Part shown: piece after piece, positions 18,601 to 26,889 of the stretch
Layout of the letters: each line of letters opens with the position of its first letter
Position numbering within the stretch: the first letter of the stretch is position 1
DNA from: a bacterium
GTDB taxonomy: Bacteria; Actinomycetota; Acidimicrobiia; Spongiisociales; UBA5794
DNA: 64,000 bases
Assembly (NCBI GenBank): GCA_024228555.1
Contig: JAAETI010000123.1
Coordinates: forward strand, 1-64,000
Reading direction: 5' to 3'
The notes under the pieces: model-generated
What the model was told of the DNA's origin: nothing
Database searches by the model: none
The model's input: the letters and a program-made list of their open reading frames with translations, nothing else
Position numbers and translations under genes: made by a program

Positions 18601-21600
18601 ATTCCGCCGGTCACGGCAACGACATAGTTGCCCGTCGGGAGATCGCCGAACACGTAGTTCCCGTTGCTGTCGGTCGTCGTAGTGAACACCAAATCGTCGG
18701 AGGTACCGATCGTCCCGTCCGGACCGGCGTAGGTCAGTTCAACGTCGACGCCTCCGAACCCCGGTTCCCCAGCGTCGACCACACCGTTGTCATTGACGTC
18801 CCACCACACGGTGTCACCGATGAAGGCGTCGCCGTCGTACCCAAAGTCAGCATCCTCAAAGTCGACGCCATCACCCAAGGTGACCGGAGTCGAGGAGTCG
18901 AGATCTCCGTCGTAGTCGGCTGTGTTTGTTGCAGCCAGGGGCAGACCCCCCAGCACGTCGACCTGATAGAGGTCACCGGGAAGGTTGGGGAATGTGTAGC
19001 CGCCATCGCTGTCGGTCGTCGTGGTGAAGACATGGTCGTCGGCATTGCCAAGGACGCCGTCCTCACCGGCCCAGGTCAGCTGCACCGGGATACCGGGGAT
19101 GCCGGGCTCGCCGGCTGTGACCAGGCCATCTGCGTTGGTGTCGAGCCAAACTAGATCTCCGATGGACCCGTCGCCGGTGTATCCGAAGTCCTGGGCATCG
19201 TTGTCTTCGCCAGCAGCAAGGGAGTAGCTACTCATGTCGGCGGAAGCCATCCCGTCGGCGTCATAGGTCTGGGTCATCCCGCTGGGGAGCGTGGCCGGAT
19301 CGACGACAATGGTGTACTCGCCTGCGGCCAGGTTGGGGACCAGATAGTCGCCATTACCGTCAGTTGCTGTGGCGTAGACGACGTCATCGCCGCCACCAAC
19401 CGCATCATCAAAGCCAAGCCAGGTGACCGTTACGCCAACATTGGCAAGACCGATATCGCCGGCAGTGAAGGCGCCACTGTTGTCGACATCCCAAGAGACG
19501 TTGTCGCCAATGCTCCCGGTGCCAACGTAGGCAAAGTCAACATCGAGCTTGTCTGCATTCTCTGCAAGCGCTCCGGCCCAGGCACCGTCGCTACCACCAT
19601 CGAGGTCCCAGTTTGCGGTCATCCCTGCGGGGATGTCGGCAGTGTTAACGGTGACGGTGTAGTTGCCACCGGGCAGCTCGTCGACGAGGTAGAGGCCATT
19701 CGAGTCTGTCGTGACCTCATGGACCTCATCGTCCCCCCCACCGGGTGCGTCATCGAGGCCAAGGTACGTAACCGTGACTCGGACGCCTGCCAGGTCGGGT
19801 TCGCTGGGGTCTTGGGCGTCGTCACCATCGACGTCGAACCAGATGTAGTCGCCGATCGAGGCGAGATCGAGTTCGACCTCCACAACGTCGGGCACAACAT
19901 CGTCGTATTCATTGAAGGACCAAGCTGGGTTGGCGGCACGGTCGGACGCGGAGACACCAAAGTAGGAGGGCACATCTGCAGTGTTGATCAGTTCGGCAGC
20001 TGATGGATTCTCGACTCCGACACCAAGCGGGGTGTCAATGGTCACGTCGTAGGTAAACGACAGGGAGTTGCCGGTCGCCAATGGCCCGGCAACGATCCAG
20101 GTGATCGTGTCGGTGCCGGGGTCCCACACGCCACCACCCGTAATCGGCCCGACCGAGATGTAGGAAAGGTCAGTCAGCGTATCGACCACGGTGATGTTGT
20201 GAGCATCGGAACCGTTGGCGCCGCCGTTGGCGACCGTCACGGTGAACGTGAGCACATCACCGGGTTGCGCCCGGCGATAGTCGCTGTCGCCGACCTGACC
20301 CGAGACGTCTTTGTCGATGGTCAGCGAGGGCTCGACAATCGTCACTGTTGCGATTGCCGGCCCGGCGTCCACATCGAAGCCCCCCGCCGCTGGTGGCGTT
20401 GTCGGGTCGACGAGGATCTTGTTGGTCTGATTTCCGTAGACGGTCGCCGAGTTGTCGGGCGTGTCGCCACGGTTCAGACTGTTGAGCACGTGAGCCTTAT
20501 AGGTGATCGTGACGACTCTCGTTTCGCCCGTCACGCTGGCGGGAACGATGTCATCGAGCCAGAAGCCGACCGCTTGCGAGCCGATGACTCCAATGTCGGT
20601 CGCCGTGATGTCGGGATCACAGGCCGACCCGTTCATGTCGCAGACCGAAACACCAAACATGCCGTCGTACGACAGCCCGGGTTCGAGAGTATCAATGACC
20701 GTGGCGTCGTACATGATTGTCCCCGGCGGGATCGTGACGTCGATGGTGTAGGTGAGGCTGTCGCCGATCGTCGCCGAGGTCGGGTCGACCGACTTGGCGA
20801 TCGAGGCCAGAGGAGAAGTCTGCGTGTCGCTGTCGGTCGCGGAATACCGGCTACCGCTTGTCCGCTCATCGCTCGACGGTCCCGCCAGCGATGTCGTATC
20901 AACAACTACCGTGTTGGTGAGATCGGTGCTGACGATGATCGGGGTGTCCACGACAACGGAGTAGTTGCGATTGACGGTCGTGTTGGTGGCGAGCGAGGCG
21001 ATATTCCAGGTGATGGTGCGGGTGATGCTGTCCCAGACGCCCCCATCGGCCGTCAGCCCGGTAGTGGGGCCAGTAGGGGTGAGCCCGGTCGGGGTCAGAC
21101 CGATCGGCAATGTGTCAACGACCACGAGGTCGTGTGCCACGGAGGCGCCGCTGCCGTTGTTGATAGCAAGCGTGTAGTCGACAGTTTCGTTGCCGACGAC
21201 AACACCGTTGTTACCGATGCCATCGACGCTGGTCTTGCCGATGGACATGCGCGGCTCGACCACCGTGGTGTCGATGGAGTCGCTCCGGCTAAATGTGACC
21301 GGAATGGTGTCGTGGTTGTCCCAGGAGAACGTAGCCGTGTTGGAGATCGTGCCGTTGTGGGCGTTCTGGGGAACGTCGATAACTCGGGCGGCGACGGTCA
21401 AGGTCAATGTGTCGTCTCCCGACCCGGGCGGGTTCGTGTAGTCCGTGTCGCTCAATGCGGCGGTGATCACATCGTTGACCGGGTTGGCCAATACGCCGAT
21501 TGCACCGTTCCCACCAACACCGTCGAAGGTGACGGTCGCCGGCAGGATGAGGTCGAGGTTCGGGGGGAGATCGTCCACCAACGCCGCGTTGCCGACTGTG

Positions 21601-24305
21601 GTCCCTTCCGGGATCACAACAGTGATGGTGTAGGTGATGATCTCGCCGATCGTGGCCTGGTCGAGCAGCGCATTTCCCGACTCATCTACGGCGGTGGTTC
21701 GGGCCTTGTCGATGGTGACGTCGCTGGTCAGGACCGAGGATGGATCGTCGGCAACCGTGGTGTTGGCCACCGGGGCCGCCGGGTCGATGTTGCTGGCGGG
21801 GATGTAGGTGAAGGTGCCCGCACCGTTGTTGGTAGCGGAGGTGTAGCTCCGCACTCCGGCATCGTTGGGAACGACCTCGGCCGGGGCAACCCCCGTCGGG
21901 AACGTGACGTCGTAGGTGACTGCGATCGAACTGTTGGCGGGAACGGTCAGCCCGGCCCATTCGAGCCGGGTGTCGGTGGCGCAAGATCCACTATCGCTGA
22001 TCGCACTGACAAGCGTCCCGCACGGGTCGTACTCGGGGGGGAGGAGGTCCCACACCTCGACGTCGGTGGCGTCGAGATCTCCTTCGTTGGTGATGGTGAG
22101 CAAGTAGGTGATGACGTCGGCTTCCATGACACTGACGCCATCGACGTTGGTTCCACCGGTGCTGACGGTGTTGACGGCAGCGACACCCTTGACCAGGTCG
22201 AGCTGGGCCTCAAGGACCTCGATGTCGGCAAGATCGCGCAGGTTGAATGGAGTACCGGATGTATTCACATACGAGTACTTCATTAGGTTCTCAACGATTT
22301 CGCCGGAGCTGGTCGCGTTGGCGTCGACAACCGTGCTCGAGAAGACAATCTCGAAGTACTCGTCCTCGGCCACGTAGCCGCCACCGTCACCGACCGTCCA
22401 GGTGAGAACGGTCGCACCGATATCACCAGCATCAGGTCCGCTCACATCGCCGGCGGGCACGGTGTTGTTGCCGCCGAACGACCAGGAGTCGGCCGCGGTG
22501 TAGACGTGACCAGATGGCAGATAGTCCTGGATGTCCGAATCGAAGGTATCGAGGTCAATGGGGAAGTCGACGCCGAGACGCCAGCAAGCCTGGTCGCCAA
22601 GGTGGTAGCCGGTGGCGAGTGACGTGTTCCACTCTCCTCCGGGGATGGCGGTACAGGCGGTGAACGGGTCTTGACGGTCGGAAACCTCTTTGACAATGAC
22701 GACCGGACCAGCCGACTGACCGTCCGACGACACATCCGCAACGGTGCGGCCGTCGACACTGCCGGCGAGGGCGACAGTATTGGTCCACGAGTCGTTGGCG
22801 AGGACCGGGTCGCCCGTTGCCCGATATGTCGAACGCGTTGTTGTATCGAACGTGATCACGGTGGTCTCGCTGGCGCCCATTGGGGCAACCGTCCACTCGA
22901 CGATCTGGGTGCCGTCGGGCTGATTGGTCGGACCGCTACTGGCGGCCTGGGAAGCACCCGCAAAGTCAAGCCCGTCGGGAATGGTGTCGGTCACGACGAT
23001 GCTGGAAGCGGTGCCGACGTATTCACTGGTCTCGATTGTCAGCGTCCAGGTCGTTCCCGCTCCGTGGGTGATGTCATCCTGGTTGGCGGTCTTGTGGATC
23101 GAGAGGTCCTCTGAATCCACCGTCAACGCATCATCATCGTTGTATGTGGAGCCGTTACCGGCGTAGATCCCAGTTGCCCGTGCGGTATTGGTCATGGGTT
23201 GCTCGGATGCGGTTTCCTGGGTTGATGCGCCGTTGTTGTTGTCGAGGTTGGCGATCTGCGGACCATCGGTCAACGGGTCCGGATCCGTTGGCACGGCCTT
23301 GTCCCAGGTTGTCGCGTTCTCAAGCAGCGGGATGGCGGCGATGTAGTCGAAGTAGACGATCTGCGAAGCTGCGAGATTGGTGGCAAGCGTGGGTGCGGTC
23401 CACACGACATGTGTGTACACATCGTTAGGAGCGCCACCGGGAGGGTCAACGACAACAGTTTCCACAGTGTCGGGGGCGACACACGGGTTGGCCATGGCCG
23501 GTTCGTTGCCGGGGTTGATGGGGCCGGATCCGGAGTATTCCTCACCTGTGGAGTTGTCGACTCCGCCGCAGCCGAGGAACTCCATTCCTGCCGGTATCCA
23601 GTCCTGAATGGAGAAGCTGTTGGTGGCGGCCAAGTGGTTGTTGCTGATCTTAAAGGTGTAGACCGTCTGATGGTCGTGGAGACCCCGCAACAGTTCGTCC
23701 TCCGTACTGGGTTCCATCTTCTCGAGGATGAATGGGAGCAAGAGGGTGCTCGAGCCGCTGCTGTCGTAGCCATCCGAGTTGTCAACGCTGTTGGACGAGG
23801 TGTTGTAGGTGGGGACAACGCGGGGGTCCTGGTTCACGTGGGCGCTAGCTTGGTGGTTGTGACCGGAACGCGAGTTGGTGATGGTGGTTCCGACGGGAAG
23901 CGTTCCCGCACTCATGGTGTAGGTGAGCGACTGGGTGACTCCGGCCTGGAGATCGGCGACGTTGCGCCACACGACTGTGGTCTCTCCGGTGTGTGGAGTA
24001 TTGGTGAGGATCTGGCTCGGGGCGGGCGTACTCGATCCAAAGCTGACCCCAGGCGGGAGGACGTCCACAAACGTCAGATTGAAGCCGTCTGTGGCGCCTG
24101 AGGTGTTGGTTGCAGTCAGGGTCACAGGAATTGCGGTATCTCCAGCCAACGCCTCGGCGGGTGCGGTCTTGGTGAATGAGACATTCGGAGTTCCAGCAGC
24201 CGTCGCAGTGTCCGAACCGGGGACCAGCACCAGAGCACTGATAGCAACCAGAAAGGCCGCCGTTGCGCGCAACAACCGCGTACGAGCCAAAGACGCAAGC
24301 GTCAT
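15666..24305 (-). CDS. giant LPVTG-anchored surface protein with DUF11 and SdrD_B repeats
   Basis: The 2879-residue product has a signal peptide (about 1-37). About nine DUF11/isopeptide-type beta domains follow to roughly residue 1480; each opens with I-K- or V-K-type strands such as LSIHKTANQDD or LTIDKDVSGQ. Twelve SdrD_B-type domains of about 100-115 residues come next, each opening like IGDLVWLDTNADG, with D-x-D/N-x-D-G loops that usually bind Ca2+. The C-terminus has LPVTG at 2841-2845, a hydrophobic helix and SSRTRRKFSLVR, a complete sortase signal. It should form a long, Ca2+-stiffened rod on the cell wall, for adhesion or envelope structure. AGGTGG precedes the ATG. No sortase gene is in the window. 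Confidence 0.93.
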   Translation of the reverse strand: MTLASLARTRLLRATAAFLVAISALVLVPGSDTATAAGTPNVSFTKTAPAEALAGDTAIPVTLTATNTSGATDGFNLTFVDVLPPGVSFGSSTPAPSQILTNTPHTGETTVVWRNVADLQAGVTQSLTYTMSAGTLPVGTTITNSRSGHNHQASAHVNQDPRVVPTYNTSSNSVDNSDGYDSSGSSTLLLPFILEKMEPSTEDELLRGLHDHQTVYTFKISNNHLAATNSFSIQDWIPAGMEFLGCGGVDNSTGEEYSGSGPINPGNEPAMANPCVAPDTVETVVVDPPGGAPNDVYTHVVWTAPTLATNLAASQIVYFDYIAAIPLLENATTWDKAVPTDPDPLTDGPQIANLDNNNGASTQETASEQPMTNTARATGIYAGNGSTYNDDDALTVDSEDLSIHKTANQDDITHGAGTTWTLTIETSEYVGTASSIVVTDTIPDGLDFAGASQAASSGPTNQPDGTQIVEWTVAPMGASETTVITFDTTTRSTYRATGDPVLANDSWTNTVALAGSVDGRTVADVSSDGQSAGPVVIVKEVSDRQDPFTACTAIPGGEWNTSLATGYHLGDQACWRLGVDFPIDLDTFDSDIQDYLPSGHVYTAADSWSFGGNNTVPAGDVSGPDAGDIGATVLTWTVGDGGGYVAEDEYFEIVFSSTVVDANATSSGEIVENLMKYSYVNTSGTPFNLRDLADIEVLEAQLDLVKGVAAVNTVSTGGTNVDGVSVMEADVITYLLTITNEGDLDATDVEVWDLLPPEYDPCGTLVSAISDSGSCATDTRLEWAGLTVPANSSIAVTYDVTFPTGVAPAEVVPNDAGVRSYTSATNNGAGTFTYIPASNIDPAAPVANTTVADDPSSVLTSDVTIDKARTTAVDESGNALLDQATIGEIITYTITVVIPEGTTVGNAALVDDLPPNLDLILPATVTFDGVGGNGAIGVLANPVNDVITAALSDTDYTNPPGSGDDTLTLTVAARVIDVPQNAHNGTISNTATFSWDNHDTIPVTFSRSDSIDTTVVEPRMSIGKTSVDGIGNNGVVVGNETVDYTLAINNGSGASVAHDLVVVDTLPIGLTPTGLTPTGPTTGLTADGGVWDSITRTITWNIASLATNTTVNRNYSVVVDTPIIVSTDLTNTVVVDTTSLAGPSSDERTSGSRYSATDSDTQTSPLASIAKSVDPTSATIGDSLTYTIDVTIPPGTIMYDATVIDTLEPGLSYDGMFGVSVCDMNGSACDPDITATDIGVIGSQAVGFWLDDIVPASVTGETRVVTITYKAHVLNSLNRGDTPDNSATVYGNQTNKILVDPTTPPAAGGFDVDAGPAIATVTIVEPSLTIDKDVSGQVGDSDYRRAQPGDVLTFTVTVANGGANGSDAHNITVVDTLTDLSYISVGPITGGGVWDPGTDTITWIVAGPLATGNSLSFTYDVTIDTPLGVGVENPSAAELINTADVPSYFGVSASDRAANPAWSFNEYDDVVPDVVEVELDLASIGDYIWFDVDGDDAQDPSEPDLAGVRVTVTYLGLDDAPGGGDDEVHEVTTDSNGLYLVDELPGGNYTVTVNTADIPAGMTANWDLDGGSDGAWAGALAENADKLDVDFAYVGTGSIGDNVSWDVDNSGAFTAGDIGLANVGVTVTWLGFDDAVGGGDDVVYATATDGNGDYLVPNLAAGEYTIVVDPATLPSGMTQTYDADGMASADMSSYSLAAGEDNDAQDFGYTGDGSIGDLVWLDTNADGLVTAGEPGIPGIPVQLTWAGEDGVLGNADDHVFTTTTDSDGGYTFPNLPGDLYQVDVLGGLPLAATNTADYDGDLDSSTPVTLGDGVDFEDADFGYDGDAFIGDTVWWDVNDNGVVDAGEPGFGGVDVELTYAGPDGTIGTSDDLVFTTTTDSNGNYVFGDLPTGNYVVAVTGGIPTGFGPTYDEDGSDDETSVVTGLSSMDFHDTADFGYRGSGSIGDLLYLDSNANGFHNPGEPGIPGVDVELIWDGVDGIAGTSDDVTLSATTDAVGDYLFDFLPAGDYEVAVQTATLPAGLTLTGDPDGLGTPDTSSLTLTTGEDNDLQDFGYTGGASVGDTVWFDRNNDGVHDADEYGIGGVDVWVIWAGPDGLLDTADDETFGATTDIDGEYEVTNLPPGEYRVWVDTATLPAGMAATFDEDGVLDDLTEFTLADLEVHDTADFGYTGSGQIGDLVWLDLDSDGDNTGEPGIPGQTVTLTWEGPDSVPGNADDQVYTTTTDVDGIYVFDNLPPGGYEVEVTGPIVTAAVNTDDEDGDDDSHTPVALGDGAVHDTADFGYVGSAEVGDLVWLDLDGDGTTGLSEPGIAGVAVTVTWYGDDGVAGGGDDVTLPALATDALGNYLATGLPDGDYGVAVTAGVPAGLVNSADEDGDLDDQTDVAGLVAGDSHLTADFGYTGAGAIGDTVWWDLDGDGAQGITEPGFAGVDVTLTWAGLDGVFGNGDDAVFATTTDAAGAYLFEYLPPGEFQVVIDETGLPIGVAQSADPDAVLDGSSAVTLGSGEINLDQDFGYRGEGSVGDFVWYDINNDGVADPDEPGVADVVVTVTFLGNDGVVGGGDDVVFTAVTDSNGNYTVPGLPSGFYTAQIDESTLPSGLTANGDLDGGDPVVTLFTLGAAEDKTDVDYPVVGDASLSGTVWNDVDGDETIDSTEPGIAGVTVIITWDGPDGPVVMTVVSGPDGIWDLPSLPSGDFTVELNLTTVPDDMSPTTGTDESVTLPVGGHEVVDFGLAELVDLGSTVWIDTDGDGLVDPDEQGIPSVMVNLYDEDGLLIAITATNADGEYLFEDLLPGTYVVTIMSESLPEELRATFDRDGSPDLTTLVHLTIGVDILDANFGFQVGLPVTGFEVETFALFGLLAVILGAVLVASSRTRRKFSLVR

Positions 24306-24330
24306 GAATTACACCACCTGTGAAATATGT

Positions 24331-24362
24331 CTAGTCATGTGACCCGAAGGATCCCTAGTCAT
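24331..24362 (-). promoter_or_regulatory. direct repeat upstream of the giant surface-protein gene
   Basis: CTAGTCAT occurs at 24331-24338 and again at 24355-24362, 24 bp apart (about two helical turns), 26-57 bp before the start codon on the minus strand. This spacing suits a regulator that binds one DNA face. No clean -35/-10 pair is visible to me. Confidence 0.35.
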
Positions 24363-24410
24363 ATCGGCAGTTATTGGGTCCGCTAAACAAGGAACCCACA
24401 CATTCCGGGA

Positions 24411-24998
24411 TTAGGTGGAGAGACCCCGGATGAGGAAGTCAACGGCAATCTCGGCCGTTGCATGTACCTGCTGTTTCGGCTCCTCAGAATCCATGATGGA
24501 GCGGCCCGCTCCCATCACGGTTTGGAACATCAGCTGACCGGCGACACGAACCGGCAGATCTCGGAAGTCACCTGCATTGACGCCGTCGGTGTAGACCTCC
24601 GCAAAAGCACCAACCAGCCCCGCGTGAGCAACCACGATACGCCGCTGCGAATCCTCCGACATCCGCATCGCATCGGTGTGCAGGATCAGCCCAAGGTGGT
24701 CGAGACCGACAAACTCAACAGTGCGCATCCCGAGTTCCCGCATCCTGTCGACGGGAGCCACATCGCCGTCAATCGCATCAACGATCTCGGCAACAACAAC
24801 CGGCATGCGCTCTTCGACAAGCTGGACCAGCATCTCCTCGGTGCTTTCGAAGTACTCGTAGAACGTGGTCCTGCCGATGCCGACTGCCGCGGCGATGTCG
24901 GCGTGGGTCATGTTGCGAAACCCATGGTGGGCCAACTCGATGAGGGCTGCATCGAACAGAGCAGCCTTGGTCTCTTCGCGCGAGCGTCTGTGTGGCAT
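24411..24998 (-). CDS. TetR/AcrR family regulator
   Basis: I start at ATG 24998, giving MPHRRSREETKAALFDAALI, because the longer frame to 25121 would overlap the UppS-like gene. The 195-residue protein has the TetR helix-turn-helix (MTHADIAAAVGIGRTTFYEYF) and a helical ligand domain ending in a typical TetR_C-like segment. It lies 105 bp upstream of the giant surface-protein gene in the same orientation. That makes it a candidate regulator of that gene or of the upstream prenyltransferase, but the sequence does not decide. GGAGG lies 10 nt before the start. Confidence 0.85.
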   Translation of the reverse strand: MPHRRSREETKAALFDAALIELAHHGFRNMTHADIAAAVGIGRTTFYEYFESTEEMLVQLVEERMPVVVAEIVDAIDGDVAPVDRMRELGMRTVEFVGLDHLGLILHTDAMRMSEDSQRRIVVAHAGLVGAFAEVYTDGVNAGDFRDLPVRVAGQLMFQTVMGAGRSIMDSEEPKQQVHATAEIAVDFLIRGLST

Positions 24999-25014
24999 AC
25001 GCTGATGACCTCCG

Positions 25015-25809
25015 CTACTTACCGTAGCGTCGGGTGCTGAGTGTGAAGTCGCGCAGCGCACGAAGGAAGTCAACTCGACGGAATTCTGGCCAGTAGACAT
25101 CAACAAACGAGAACTCTGCATAGGCCGCCTGCCAGAGAAGGAACCCGGACAGCCGTGTTTCTCCGCTGGTCCGAATCACCAGGTCGGGGTCGGGCAAGTC
25201 GGCCGAGTACATGAATGAGCCGAGCGACACTGCGGTGATCCTTTCCGACATAGCTGCACCGGTCACACCCTCTTCGGCAAGGCTGTCGACCAGCTCGCGA
25301 GTAGCGTCGACAATCTCCTGACGCCCCCCGTAGGCCAGCGCAATCGTCACGTGGCGCGACCCCGTGTTACAGGTCGCCTCCAACTCCTTGGCAGCATCGA
25401 GCAGTCGCTGCGGCAACAGATCGAGGCTCCCAACAAACCGTACCGCTACATCGTGGCCTTCGATCGCTGCCGGAATGTCACGGAAGAGATCGACCAGAAC
25501 GTCGTAGTAAGGCTCGAGCTCTTCAGCAGGCCGGGACAGGTTCTCAGTCGACAGCAGCCAACAGGTGACCGCGTGGATCTCCAAGTCCTCGGCCCACCCA
25601 AGGAACTCGACAAACTTCTTCATGCCCTCGCGGTAGCTGGCGGCGTAGTCGGGGAGACGTTCCGCACGGGCGTAGCGCCGATGCCCGTCGTGGATCACAC
25701 CGATGTGCTGCGGCAGCTTGTCACGATCGAGGAACTTGAGAATCCGTGACTCGTAGATCTTGTAGAGGGGCTTTTTGACCAGCCGCTTGGTCTTGTTCAT
25801 GTTGGCCAC
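25015..25809 (-). CDS. cis-prenyl (polyprenyl) diphosphate synthase, UppS/Rv1086-like
   Basis: The 264-residue protein belongs to the UppS family, which condenses isopentenyl diphosphate onto allylic diphosphates in Z geometry. It keeps the Asp-Gly pair of the active site, the STENLSRP segment, ALAYGGRQEI and the IRTSGETRLSGFLLWQ...E.SF.D..WPEF block. Two canonical positions differ: the first motif reads VIHDGHRRYAR where most members have a DGN-x-RWA form. With its N-terminal extension it resembles the short-chain Rv1086 group more than the essential undecaprenyl enzyme. Start is GTG 25809 or ATG 25800. Confidence 0.88.
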   Translation of the reverse strand: MANMNKTKRLVKKPLYKIYESRILKFLDRDKLPQHIGVIHDGHRRYARAERLPDYAASYREGMKKFVEFLGWAEDLEIHAVTCWLLSTENLSRPAEELEPYYDVLVDLFRDIPAAIEGHDVAVRFVGSLDLLPQRLLDAAKELEATCNTGSRHVTIALAYGGRQEIVDATRELVDSLAEEGVTGAAMSERITAVSLGSFMYSADLPDPDLVIRTSGETRLSGFLLWQAAYAEFSFVDVYWPEFRRVDFLRALRDFTLSTRRYGK

Positions 25810-25851
25810 ACCGCGAGTCTACGCCGCAATTCGAGCAAGTCGACAGCGCTC

Positions 25852-26835
25852 CTAGCTCACTTCACGTTGCCATGTGGTTGCGGTGATCTTCGTTCGAAAC
25901 CCAACTCCTTGATACAAGTGTTGCGCCCCTGTGGAACTAGCTGCATCCACACCGATCATGGCTGCGTCGATACCATCATTCCTCATGGCGACCATCGAAT
26001 GTGCGAGCAAGGCTGTGGCTACACCACGTTTGCGCCAATCCTGGACGACACCGAGGCCGCCGATCCATCCCTCCGAACGTCCTGCTGCTTCCCAGTCCTC
26101 CGGGTAGACCTCATTGGCGGAGTACCCAATGACCTCCCCTTCACCAACGGCGACAAACGAATACTTGGAGCGAAACGCGGGACCGTCGAGAACAAGTCTT
26201 CTCCAGGTTGGGCTATCCATTGGGGTGCTGCCCCAGTGATCGGCAAAGGCCGAGTTGTATACGAGCCGCGCCTGCTCACCGTGGCGGTCCTCCCACGGCA
26301 CCACGGCAAACCCCTTCTCGGGAACAGAATCGATTTCTTCGGACAGATACCGCTCCATCTCCCACCAGTGCCGCACAGGCTCGAACCCACGCACGGCATA
26401 CCGCCGTGCCGTGTCCTCCTGCTTCTTGTAGAACCAGGCGGCGATGTACCGCCGATCAGCTTCCTCGGTGCGGAGAACGTCCGTTGCGGTTGCGACCGCC
26501 CAGTCCGTTATCGATTCGTCGAGCCCCTGGTCACGACTCTCCGGATGCACATAGACGTTCAAGTAGACGCGATGCTCTTTCGCTTCGGTAGGACGATGGA
26601 ACACCGTCCCATAGGCCACTACCGCTCCTGCGGCATTGCGGGCAACGACCGTTCTCTCGTCGGCGGGAGTGAAGTAGGACTCCAATTCGTGCTTCATCGA
26701 GTCGGCGCTGAGGCGCTCGGGGGTCTCGTCGTGGTCTCCAATGGAGTTGAACAGTTCCGACAGCGCTGCAGCATCGGCAGGTGTTGCCGGGGCCCACGAA
26801 ACTTCGAGTCCAGCTGGTGTTGTCGGTGTGTGCAT
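25852..26835 (-). CDS. tandem GNAT acetyltransferase
   Basis: The 327-residue protein has two GNAT domains (about 10-155 and 165-325), a layout shared with mycothiol synthase MshD. The second has the acetyl-CoA loop GLGVVQDWRKRGVATALL and ends YQGVGFRTKITATTWQ. The first lacks a clear Q/R-x-x-G-x-G/A loop (VYVHPESRDQGLDESI), so it is probably structural. I cannot name the substrate; the MshD assignment is not supported beyond the double fold. AATAAT lies 7 nt before the ATG, fitting a leaderless transcript divergent from trhA. Confidence 0.8.
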   Translation of the reverse strand: MHTPTTPAGLEVSWAPATPADAAALSELFNSIGDHDETPERLSADSMKHELESYFTPADERTVVARNAAGAVVAYGTVFHRPTEAKEHRVYLNVYVHPESRDQGLDESITDWAVATATDVLRTEEADRRYIAAWFYKKQEDTARRYAVRGFEPVRHWWEMERYLSEEIDSVPEKGFAVVPWEDRHGEQARLVYNSAFADHWGSTPMDSPTWRRLVLDGPAFRSKYSFVAVGEGEVIGYSANEVYPEDWEAAGRSEGWIGGLGVVQDWRKRGVATALLAHSMVAMRNDGIDAAMIGVDAASSTGAQHLYQGVGFRTKITATTWQREVS

Positions 26836-26852
26836 GGGGTTGATTATTGCCG

Positions 26853-26882
26853 ATGACAGTTGGTTGGAATCTCGGGTACAGT
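26853..26882 (+). promoter_or_regulatory. leaderless promoter of the TrhA-like gene
   Basis: ATGACA (26853-26858) and TACAGT (26877-26882) are spaced by 18 bp, and TACAGT ends 7 nt before ATG 26890. This is a sigma-70-type promoter whose transcript would start at or next to the A of the ATG. Confidence 0.6.
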
Positions 26883-26889
26883 CCCGGTC

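Noticed and set aside
15666-19870. CRISPR-like periodicity in the giant gene
   Set aside because: The repeats are about 330-350 bp coding domains with diverged sequence and no short identical repeats or spacers.
20199-22286. 695-codon open frame on the plus strand inside the giant surface-protein gene
   Set aside because: It is antisense to a repeat-rich gene with skewed codons, which keeps the opposite frame open; the translation has no family resemblance and no start signals.
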